From the NCBI RefSeq assembly GCF_014647415.1, contig NZ_BMPD01000006.1, forward strand, positions 164,181 through 213,000: DNA of 48,820 nt, in the 5' to 3' direction. Numbering within the stretch: the stretch's first letter is position 1; the number at the start of each line of letters is the position of its first letter. Origin of the DNA: Haloarcula sebkhae (GTDB lineage: Archaea; Halobacteriota; Halobacteria; Halobacteriales; Haloarculaceae). Position numbers and translations under genes: made by a program. The notes beneath the pieces were generated by a model. The model was given only the letters and a program-made list of their open reading frames with translations. It searched no databases and was not told the DNA's origin. Below, piece after piece: positions 33,798 to 41,052 of the stretch.

Positions 33798-36209
33798 CTA
33801 CCGGCGGTACCCGCGGAGCCACCGCGTCACGAACGATGTGATACCGAGGTTGCGTTTGGCCATGATAACCGTACTCTGTGCGCGCCGCCCGACGGTTTCG
33901 GGAATGGCTCCGACGACTAATTGCTGGAGCATACTCTCACGCGATGCGCCGATGACGGTCATGTCAACGTCGGCAGTGGCCTCGACGATGGTGCCGGCGA
34001 CGTCATCACTCTCGATACGCCTCCGGGTCGTTTCAACGTCGTTCAGGATCGAGGCCGTCATTTCGAGCAGTCCCTCGCTGGCCTCGGCCGGCTCTCCGGA
34101 GTCGGCCACGGTCAGTATCTCTACCCGGGCATCGTTACCTCGTGCTACTGCCCGGGCCACCTCAGCGGCGAATTCCGCGTGGGGCCCACCTGCGGTGGGG
34201 ACCAATATGTCGTCGACGGTTGGCTGGTCTCCGATTCGCTGGACAAGCACGTCACAGCCCGCCTGGGTAACCACTTGGTCGACGTTGCTCCCCAAGGCGA
34301 CATCCCGCCGGCGGCCCTGGCCGCGCCATCCCATCAACACGACGTCGACATCGTTCTGCTCAACGGTGTTCAGGATCGCTGGGGCGACTTCGTGTCCGAT
34401 TCGAATGGTCCCACTGACCGGGACATCGGGCCGCTCGTTCTCTGCGAACTCCAGCGCCGATTCAAGTACGGCACGTTCCTCCGAGACGAACTGACGGCCC
34501 TCCGAGAGCGGTGTCTGCTGTGGGACTGTGACGACGCTCATCACTTCTATTTCCGCATTGCGGTCGGCTGCAACGTCGAACGCGGTCTCCATCAGCTGGT
34601 CGACACTCTCCGGATTGGCGATGGGGACGAGTAGCCGCTCCTCCTGTGCCGTTCGTTCTGGTGCAGGGGCTTGTTCTGCAACGACGGTCGGCGTCTCCTC
34701 TTTGAGTTTTTCTTGCTCTTTCCGCTGGGAGTAACCGTAATAGACTGCGAGTCCAAGCCCCATCCAGACCACCGTCGTTACCAGTGCGATGAAGCCGTGT
34801 GAATCTGGACCCAGACCGATCTTCAGTCCCAGCGCCGACAGCAGGAACGGCGTCAGGAGGAACTGCAGGACGATGCCGATAAGCGGCGGCCACGGCATAT
34901 ATGGAACTTCGTACGTGCGCGGCAGGTCCGGATGGGTCTTGCGCATCTTGATGACTGTCCAGTTGACCTGCACGAACAGGAGAATGAACATGATGTCCGC
35001 CGACGCGGCGACGGCCTCTATCGGCAGTGTGACCGCCATGACCGCGATGAGAACCGCTGAGAGGAAAATAGCGATGTGTGGGGTACGCTTGTCGTCGTGT
35101 ATCCGTGAGAACATTTCAGGGAGTGCTCGGTCCCGCCCCATTGCAAACGAGACTCTGGACGACGAGTAGACCGTCGCATTGAGCGCGCTCATCGTTGCTG
35201 TCAGCCCAGCAACAAGGAGTAGCGGCACACCGAACGGGACGAACTGTCCGGCGGCCTCGATGATACCGAGTTCACCGAGGTTTCCGAGGAGTTGCCACGT
35301 CGGTGCGTCGGCAGCGACCTCAGCCCGTTCGGCCAACTCCGGGACCACTTCGATACCACCCAATGCTGCGAAGGCGACGAGAATGTAAATCGGGACGACG
35401 ATGGCGAGCGAGTAAAACACCGCCTTGGGGACGTTCTTGCCAGGGTTGACTACCTCCTCTCCGGACTGGACAATAATCTCGTAGCCCTCGAAGGCGATGT
35501 AGGTAAAGCCCATTGCACCGATGATACCGATGGCACCGTTCGGTGCGAACCCCGGACTGCCGACGAACTTCTGTGGCCATTGTGGAGTGTTAATTGTGGC
35601 AAGGATGCCGAAGGCGACGAACACGGCTAGGATACTGACCTTGATCCCAGTCACGACGACGCCTGCCTTCCCGGTCTCCTCGGCACCGCGGTAGTTGATG
35701 AACGCGAACAGCGCCACCATTCCAACGGCCAGTATTTTCTCTAATAGGCCCGATGTGAGAACGCCAAAGAGGACGAACTCGTGGGTGAGACTGGTACCAT
35801 ACACGATGAACTCCGTCAGGAAGACCCCAAACGTGACGGCGTACAGTGAACAAGCCACCGCGTGGGCGAACCAGCTCATCCACCCGGCATAGAAGCCGTT
35901 CGGATCGACGAGTGCCTCTTTGACCCAGAGGTAGCCACCTCCAGCCTCTGGGAACGCGGCTCCAAGCTCCGCGTACGATACGGCGGTAAACAGCGCGACA
36001 AACCCGTTGAGCAAGAAGGCGACGGTTAGCGCCGGGCCGGCCAATCCGGCGGCAAAGCCCGTCAGGGCAAACACGCCTGCTCCGATCATCGCGCCCACGC
36101 CGATGAACGTGATATCGAACAGGCTCATGTCTCTCGACAGTTCCGTCTCTACCTCTTCGGACGAGTCTGCCGAAACTGATGTTTCTGTGCCGGCAGTGCT
36201 ATCTGTCAT
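33798..36209 (-). CDS. APC amino-acid permease fused to two UspA domains
   Basis: This 803-residue protein starts with an APC permease of about 490 residues: SLFDITFIGVGAMIGAGVFAL gives the first helix with the G-A-M-I-G-x-G-x-F substrate loop, and FAMGRDRALPEMFSRIH the conserved cytoplasmic segment, with about 12 helices in total. Two UspA domains follow, roughly 525-645 (RLLVPIANPESVDQLM, then VVLMGWRGQGRR) and 655-795 (DDILVPTAGGPHAEF, then MTVIGASRESMLQQLVVG). Such fusions probably control transport by nucleotide binding. It is divergent from the HPP-UspA gene across about 100 bases. Confidence 0.88.
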   Translation of the reverse strand: MTDSTAGTETSVSADSSEEVETELSRDMSLFDITFIGVGAMIGAGVFALTGFAAGLAGPALTVAFLLNGFVALFTAVSYAELGAAFPEAGGGYLWVKEALVDPNGFYAGWMSWFAHAVACSLYAVTFGVFLTEFIVYGTSLTHEFVLFGVLTSGLLEKILAVGMVALFAFINYRGAEETGKAGVVVTGIKVSILAVFVAFGILATINTPQWPQKFVGSPGFAPNGAIGIIGAMGFTYIAFEGYEIIVQSGEEVVNPGKNVPKAVFYSLAIVVPIYILVAFAALGGIEVVPELAERAEVAADAPTWQLLGNLGELGIIEAAGQFVPFGVPLLLVAGLTATMSALNATVYSSSRVSFAMGRDRALPEMFSRIHDDKRTPHIAIFLSAVLIAVMAVTLPIEAVAASADIMFILLFVQVNWTVIKMRKTHPDLPRTYEVPYMPWPPLIGIVLQFLLTPFLLSALGLKIGLGPDSHGFIALVTTVVWMGLGLAVYYGYSQRKEQEKLKEETPTVVAEQAPAPERTAQEERLLVPIANPESVDQLMETAFDVAADRNAEIEVMSVVTVPQQTPLSEGRQFVSEERAVLESALEFAENERPDVPVSGTIRIGHEVAPAILNTVEQNDVDVVLMGWRGQGRRRDVALGSNVDQVVTQAGCDVLVQRIGDQPTVDDILVPTAGGPHAEFAAEVARAVARGNDARVEILTVADSGEPAEASEGLLEMTASILNDVETTRRRIESDDVAGTIVEATADVDMTVIGASRESMLQQLVVGAIPETVGRRAQSTVIMAKRNLGITSFVTRWLRGYRR

Positions 36210-36309
36210 CCTCTACCCGTTCACCAAGAGACATGACTAAACTTTCGCTTCGGAACACCCCATGGAGGCGAAACACCTACACTGGATACTCTCGAAGTTC
36301 CGCTGAGAG

Positions 36310-37755
36310 ATGCCCCAGCCGTTACGACGACGTATCCTGAACGCAAAGCGGGAATTCCACCGGCGCAAGCGAACTCGGGTTCGCGCGCTTCGCCGCTGGC
36401 TCGAGGATACTGAGAACCTGTTGCATATTTGCGTTCTTGTTATTGTCCCACTACTGATTGCGGCTGTCACCTGGCTCTCGAATATGTCCCCGGTGGTTTC
36501 GTTCCTAGTATACCCACCGCTCGCTTCGGGGACGTACACATTGTTTGCCGATCCTCATGGCCGATACTCGGATGCTCGCCGGTTTGTCGGTGGGATGACT
36601 GTCGGAGCAGTGAGTGGCTGGCTGGCGCTCGAACTTACTGCACAGTTCTGGTACACAGTGCCACCGACCCAGTTTCAGGTTCACTCCGGTGCAGCCGCAC
36701 TCGGAATCTTTCTCACGGGAGCACTTACGTGGCTTTTGGATCTCGAAGTACCGACGGCCTATTCCTCAGCGCTTTTAGTCCTCGTAACGGGGTCCGAACA
36801 ACTGAGGTATGTGGCTGGTATCTCAGTCGCAAGCGCGATCATTGCTGGCCTGTTCATCTTCTGGCGCCGAGAGTTCTACCGGGAGCGGGCACAGTATCTC
36901 TTCCAATCGACCAGCGGTAACGATCAGATTCTCGTCCCGATTGGAGGTGAGAACGCCACCTCGCTAGCACTTTTCGCCGGCCAAATAGCCGCGGCGCATG
37001 ATGCGGGGAAGGTCGTCCTCATGGATTCCGTCACGACCGAAACGATCGACCAACTCGAAGCAGACCTCGCAACTAGCGAGTCCGAGACGGAACCGACCGA
37101 GAAAAGAGACCGACTCGCGGAGGATATGATCACGGAACAGTCATTATCCAGACTTGAACGGATACAGGAGTCGCTCACGTCGGCCGTCGACATCTCCTGT
37201 GAGTTCGTCGTAGCCGTCGAATCCGACGGGCCCGGTGAAACCGTTCTCCGGACTGCAGCCGATGAGAACTGCGATCTAGTCGTGGCACCGTACGAAGTCA
37301 ACGAAGCGCGACCGACGAAATACGTGAGACAGATTCTGGGTGGACCGACCGATGTAATCGCATTCCGATCGGCTACTGGGATGACTGAGTGGCGTCACGT
37401 TCTCGTCATGGTGCGGGCTGCAGGTCCGGTTGCGAACGCGATGCTCGAGTTCACCCAGCGACTCTGTCCGACGTATGGAACCATTAGCGTCTGTACTTGT
37501 ATCGAAAAACGTGCTAGTCGAAGAAATGCCGAGATAATGCTTGAAAACCTTGAACAGCCATTCGACAGGCCCGTCGAAACGCGGGTCGCGCACGACTCTG
37601 TTGAGCACTTTCTCGAACGCAACGCTACCAATTATGACCTTGTCGTACTCGGAGCGAGCACTGATCGGAGTACGTTTTCGCGCTTGCTCTCAGAGCCGAC
37701 ACACGAGTCGCTCCGTGACCTCGACTGTGACCTGGCTGTCGTCCACCAGAGTTGA
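36310..37755 (+). CDS. HPP-family membrane domain fused to two UspA domains
   Basis: The 481-residue protein has a basic N-terminus and then an HPP-type membrane domain (about 37-190) with VSFLVYPPLASGTYTLFADPHG, near the family's P-P-x-A-S-x loop, and four helices. UspA domain 1 covers about 203-355 (ILVPIGGENATSLALFAGQIA, then CDLVVAPYEV); domain 2 about 360-481 (HVLVMVRAAGPVANAM, then YDLVVLGASTDRS). HPP proteins include nitrite transporters of chloroplasts and bacteria, so anion transport is a possible but unproved role. It lies beside and divergent from an APC-UspA fusion; both couple a membrane domain with the same sensor type. Confidence 0.75.
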   Translation: MPQPLRRRILNAKREFHRRKRTRVRALRRWLEDTENLLHICVLVIVPLLIAAVTWLSNMSPVVSFLVYPPLASGTYTLFADPHGRYSDARRFVGGMTVGAVSGWLALELTAQFWYTVPPTQFQVHSGAAALGIFLTGALTWLLDLEVPTAYSSALLVLVTGSEQLRYVAGISVASAIIAGLFIFWRREFYRERAQYLFQSTSGNDQILVPIGGENATSLALFAGQIAAAHDAGKVVLMDSVTTETIDQLEADLATSESETEPTEKRDRLAEDMITEQSLSRLERIQESLTSAVDISCEFVVAVESDGPGETVLRTAADENCDLVVAPYEVNEARPTKYVRQILGGPTDVIAFRSATGMTEWRHVLVMVRAAGPVANAMLEFTQRLCPTYGTISVCTCIEKRASRRNAEIMLENLEQPFDRPVETRVAHDSVEHFLERNATNYDLVVLGASTDRSTFSRLLSEPTHESLRDLDCDLAVVHQS

Positions 37756-37884
37756 TTGTCCGCCGTGAAAGGAAAGAGCGGACGAGAACCGTACTACCAA
37801 AGGACACGAGCTGTACGACTCCCGTCGTTTAGAACCGCTCTCGCGGTCAGCGGCGTATCGAGTTGCCGCATTGGTAAATTAGAA

Positions 37885-37907
37885 TGACAACCACTTAGTG
37901 ATTGTTA
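37885..37907. repeat. 23-bp palindrome, copy d
   Basis: Arms TGACAACCACT and AGTGATTGTTA flank a central T; each arm differs from the consensus by one base. It lies in the convergent gap after the HPP-UspA gene. Confidence 0.7.
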
Positions 37908-38124
37908 CTCGATGAGCGGTATAATGATTCTTGAAGTGAGAAGCGTAAACAGGCTCAGGACGCTCGGACGTATCTTATATCGGCAAGCAGTGATTTGATC
38001 TACGCCCTGCGCGTGCCGAGCAGGGCAATCTATCCGCTTCGCGTTCGAACTCGTCGGTCTCGGGACAATCACCGTCGGCCACCCCGCCCAGTCGTTTGTC
38101 GGTGGCGCCTTCTCTACAGGGATA

Positions 38125-38177
38125 CTCGAATCGATTGCTAGAATTAGACTATCTTAGTCTGCTTCGAGAATTCTAGC
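38125..38177. repeat. Overlapping, competing inverted repeats
   Basis: Three perfect arm pairs interlock: GCTAGAATT (38137-38145) with AATTCTAGC (38169-38177), AGACTA (38146-38151) with TAGTCT (38155-38160) inside it, and CTCGAA (38125-38130) with TTCGAG (38163-38168), which crosses the first pair. The first and third cannot form at the same time in one plain hairpin. Confidence 0.7.
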
Positions 38178-38519
38178 CACCAACTTACGAATACACCACC
38201 ATCTAGGGGGAAAATAGTGCTATAAAGGGCGGAAAAATTAATCTTAATCTCCACATCTGTGATTATATATCCTCGTCGCGTTCGTGACGAGAACGGTCTT
38301 ATCTCCTGAGCAGATACTCTAGTCCAAGGAGACCGTACTCGCTGTTGCGGCGAGCAGGCCCTTTACGATCAGAAAATTTGCACTCTTCCTCATACTCAAA
38401 TCTGTTCTGAGCGACTCTCCGATCAAATATCAAAACTTGGTAACTTACATTATTTCTACCACTATTCTCCAGAAATAGAAAGACGGCGTCGGGGTTGCCG
38501 AGTCGAAACGGTGGCCCAG

Positions 38520-38591
38520 CTAAACTGTTGCCCGTACGCTCCCATCTCCGTAGTACCGGACATGGACGAAGCCGTCGATGGTCGGTTCCAT
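38520..38591 (-). CDS. Possible 23-residue microprotein
   Basis: A frame from ATG 38591 to a stop at 38520 reads PTIDGFVHVRYYGDGSVRAT in its core, with a regular strand-like pattern and GC-rich third positions. It starts 22 bases after the stop of the binding-protein gene on the same strand. It may be a tiny co-transcribed gene or the end of a lost one. Function unknown. Confidence 0.3.
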   Translation of the reverse strand: MEPTIDGFVHVRYYGDGSVRATV

Positions 38592-38613
38592 ATCGGACGG
38601 CCCTTTCAGTCAG

Positions 38614-39714
38614 TTAGCCATCGCCGTTGATGATATCCGCGACCCTTTGCCGGTCGAACAGCGTTTCATCGGAGAACACGTCAGAGTAGATCCGCTGGGC
38701 CGCGACTTCGGTCTGGAAGAGGTTGATGATCGGTCCCTGATCGAGGTATCCGCCGCGGTAGACCGCGTCGTTCTGGACGGCGGTCAGTTCGCTGGCGACA
38801 GGGTTGTTCCGCATCGGCTCTACGATGGACTCCTCGAACGTCGACTGATCCTTTTCCACCTGCCCACGGACCAGCAGGACATCCGGGTCGATATCCAGCA
38901 GCGTCTCGAAATCCACTTTGAGGCTCGTGTTGCCGGAGTAGTGTCCTACGTCGGTCCCTTCGAAAGCGTCCCGGAGCCGCAGATCGCGCCAGTGTTTCTT
39001 TCCGACACCACCGTCGTACAGCTGGTAGGGGTAGAACGTCTTCGGCGTTTCGTCTGCGGGGTAGATTAGTGCGGCCTCCGGTGTCGTTTCGGGCAGTTGT
39101 TCCCGAAGGTCCGTCAGGAACTCTTCATGGAACGATGCGAACTGCTGGTAGCGCTGCTCGCGGCCGAAGACCTGTGCAATCTTCTCGAAGGCCTCGTACA
39201 GTGAGTAGTACGGGTAGTCGTGCCAGTCGTCGCTACGCCGCCGGATGAAGTTCCCGAAGAAGGGCCCGATGTTCTCTTTGACCTCTTGGATGTCTCGGTC
39301 GTTCCAGTCGTACCAGTTGAGAAGTTGGTTTGGTTCCATGAAGTGGACGTCGGCATCCATCTCGTAGAACAACTCTTTATCCACGCCGTCCTGATAGAGG
39401 GTCGTCACCGCATCTGGATCGTACTCGACACCGGGGAGCTCCTCGTAATACTCGGTGGCATACCGGTACGGCAACTGTATTCCAAGTGTCTGGCCCGCGT
39501 CGAGGGCCATCCCCATGTCAGCGTAACTCGGTAGCAGTGCTACCCAATCTTCGGGTGGCCCCTCGAAGGTCACGGGTCCCATTGGCTCCATCGAAACAGT
39601 GTAAGAGCTGCTACTTTCGGTTACTGACTCACTTTCACCGCTTCCGTTGCTACAGCCCGCCAACAGTCCGGTCGCTGAAACGATACCACTCGTGATATAG
39701 GTTCGTCTCCGCAT
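38614..39714 (-). CDS. ABC transporter substrate-binding lipoprotein, iron/siderophore type
   Basis: The 366-residue protein has a twin-arginine style leader (MRRRTYITSG) and lipobox LLAGC, then a Ser-rich linker and a FepB/BtuF-type binding fold with VTFEGPPEDWV, YYSLYEAFEKIAQVFGRE and NDAVYRGGY. It is paralogous to the protein at 19879. Its likely ligand is a ferric siderophore made by the NIS synthetases about 2 kb away on the other strand, but the permease and ATPase are not in the window. The iron box at 39721 sits between its TATA-like element and ATG, so it should be expressed when iron is scarce. Confidence 0.87.
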   Translation of the reverse strand: MRRRTYITSGIVSATGLLAGCSNGSGESESVTESSSSYTVSMEPMGPVTFEGPPEDWVALLPSYADMGMALDAGQTLGIQLPYRYATEYYEELPGVEYDPDAVTTLYQDGVDKELFYEMDADVHFMEPNQLLNWYDWNDRDIQEVKENIGPFFGNFIRRRSDDWHDYPYYSLYEAFEKIAQVFGREQRYQQFASFHEEFLTDLREQLPETTPEAALIYPADETPKTFYPYQLYDGGVGKKHWRDLRLRDAFEGTDVGHYSGNTSLKVDFETLLDIDPDVLLVRGQVEKDQSTFEESIVEPMRNNPVASELTAVQNDAVYRGGYLDQGPIINLFQTEVAAQRIYSDVFSDETLFDRQRVADIINGDG

Positions 39715-39720
39715 CGTACT

Positions 39721-39734
39721 TTAGGCTAGCCTAA
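39721..39734 (-). promoter_or_regulatory. Iron-box palindrome before binding-protein gene
   Basis: TTAGGCTAGCCTAA is a perfect 14-base palindrome. On the minus strand TTATACTTTT (about 39735-39744) precedes it and the ATG follows six bases later. Confidence 0.8.
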
Positions 39735-39772
39735 AAGTATAACAGTCTATTGGAATGTACGTTTGATTAACA

Positions 39773-40963
39773 TCAATCTGAACCAGAGATGGCCTCCTTC
39801 GGTGCATGGCTGGCATCAAGCGAGGCCGTAACAACGGCAGTCCCGACAACCACGGCAGCGATCGCATAGAAGACGGCATTCACCGAGACAATATCGTGGA
39901 GGGTCCCTGCTATGATTGGTGCTAGAACGGAGCCGGGCTTCCAGAGGAGACTCCGTAGCGACAGGGAGGTAACAGCCCGAGAGGCCGTCCCTGCCTCGGT
40001 GAATAAGGCGACGCTTGCAGGCACCCGACAGGCATCGGCGAGTCCGAACAGAAATGCACAGGCAGTGAGGGCTGTGACTGACTGGGCGAACGGAATGAGT
40101 AATGCGGCGGTGGCATAACTGAGCGCAGCGGCACCGAGTAGTGGTCGCCGGCCGGCCCGGTCGGCCAGTGCGCCGGCATATCCTTGGCAGATAGTCCGTG
40201 CTACCCTGGGAGCGGTGAGGATGATACCGACCGACAACGGTGATACCGACACTGCAAGGTAGGCGTAAATAGGGAGATATACTCTGACGGCAGTCTTGGC
40301 GAAGCTGAAACCGACGCGAAAAGCAGCGACTCCGTGTATCGCAGGGTGGCCAATGAGTCGTCGGTAGGCAGCGGGGCCTCCAGCGGGATCGAAGTCATCG
40401 ACGCCGAGGTCGGTTCTAGTCAACGCCCAGGCGCTGACCAGACTCATTCCAGCGAGTAGAAGATAACCGGGGGCAAACCCTGCTATCTCGTAAATCGCCC
40501 CCGCACTTGCAGTACCGAGGCCACCGGCGAGTGCACCGACTTGGTTGAACACACCTACCTGTCGGCCACGGTTGTCTGCTACGGCCCGGCCTGAGACCGC
40601 AGCAGTCCCAAGCACGAACAGCACGCTGATCGTAGCGCCTTGAGCAACCCGTGCCGCGATCAACGTCAGTTCATCGGTAACAAATACGAACCCGAGGTAA
40701 GTTGCCACACTCGCACATGCGGCCCCTACAAGCAGGCGTTTTATTTCGTCGCCGCTCACCCACGCCCCCAGTGCTACCGTTGTCACGGTTTGTGAGACCG
40801 CGAAACCCGTGGTGAACATCCCGATCCAGAGTCCAGTCGCATCGAATGCTGCCGCGTAGAACGACAGATAGGTTGCTGTTAGCGCGTATCCATAAGCACG
40901 AATAACTGATGTTGCTGACAGCGCCGCAAACGCAGGGCTAGGTCGACGGGTGAGTAGCGGCAT
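39773..40963 (-). CDS. MFS transporter, possible siderophore exporter
   Basis: The 396-residue protein has twelve hydrophobic segments and the major-facilitator pattern: GYALTATYLSFYAAAF, the loop DNRGRQVGVFNQVGALAGGLG (pieces of the motif after helix 4) and, after the sixth helix, GALADRAGRRPLLGAAAL, the second-half A-D-x-x-G-R-R motif. The N-half loop motif is degenerate (SGDEIKRLL). Divergent from the NIS synthetases, flanked by iron boxes, it is a good candidate to export the siderophore made by the neighbours. Uptake of another iron-related compound is the alternative. Confidence 0.8.
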   Translation of the reverse strand: MPLLTRRPSPAFAALSATSVIRAYGYALTATYLSFYAAAFDATGLWIGMFTTGFAVSQTVTTVALGAWVSGDEIKRLLVGAACASVATYLGFVFVTDELTLIAARVAQGATISVLFVLGTAAVSGRAVADNRGRQVGVFNQVGALAGGLGTASAGAIYEIAGFAPGYLLLAGMSLVSAWALTRTDLGVDDFDPAGGPAAYRRLIGHPAIHGVAAFRVGFSFAKTAVRVYLPIYAYLAVSVSPLSVGIILTAPRVARTICQGYAGALADRAGRRPLLGAAALSYATAALLIPFAQSVTALTACAFLFGLADACRVPASVALFTEAGTASRAVTSLSLRSLLWKPGSVLAPIIAGTLHDIVSVNAVFYAIAAVVVGTAVVTASLDASHAPKEAISGSD

Positions 40964-40969
40964 ACCTAA
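40956..40969 (-). promoter_or_regulatory. Degenerate iron-box at MFS start
   Basis: The minus strand reads TTAGGTATGCC, identical to 11 bases of the full box at 40996, across the MFS start codon. The second half-arm is lost (GCT instead of TAA). Confidence 0.4.
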
Positions 40970-40995
40970 TCTCTTGTCTACTGAGTGTTATTATA

Positions 40996-41009
40996 TTAGG
41001 TATGCCTAA
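40996..41009. promoter_or_regulatory. Iron-box palindrome between MFS and NIS genes
   Basis: TTAGGTATGCCTAA overlaps a TATA-like element used leftward (AATATAAT on the minus strand) for the MFS gene. Confidence 0.75.
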
Positions 41010-41026
41010 AAATGAAAACTCTTATT

Positions 41027-41040
41027 TTAGGTTGGCCTAG
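41027..41040 (+). promoter_or_regulatory. Iron-box palindrome before first NIS synthetase
   Basis: TTAGGTTGGCCTAG differs from a perfect palindrome in its last base. A TATA-like TTATTTTA (41022-41029) precedes it and the ATG follows 13 bases later. Confidence 0.75.
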
Positions 41041-41052
41041 AAGTCTGCTCTG

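Larger units (their letters stand above)
37756..38519. other. Long intergenic region with structured DNA
   Basis: No protein gene is supported in about 760 bases between convergent genes. It holds palindrome copy d (37885-37907), the competing inverted repeats (38125-38177) and an AT-rich part with many TATA-like strings (38200-38270 and 38420-38470). Confidence 0.5.

Noticed and set aside
37756-38519. Replication origin in the long AT-rich gap
   Set aside because: No orc1/cdc6 gene is near and I see no origin-recognition-box pairs.
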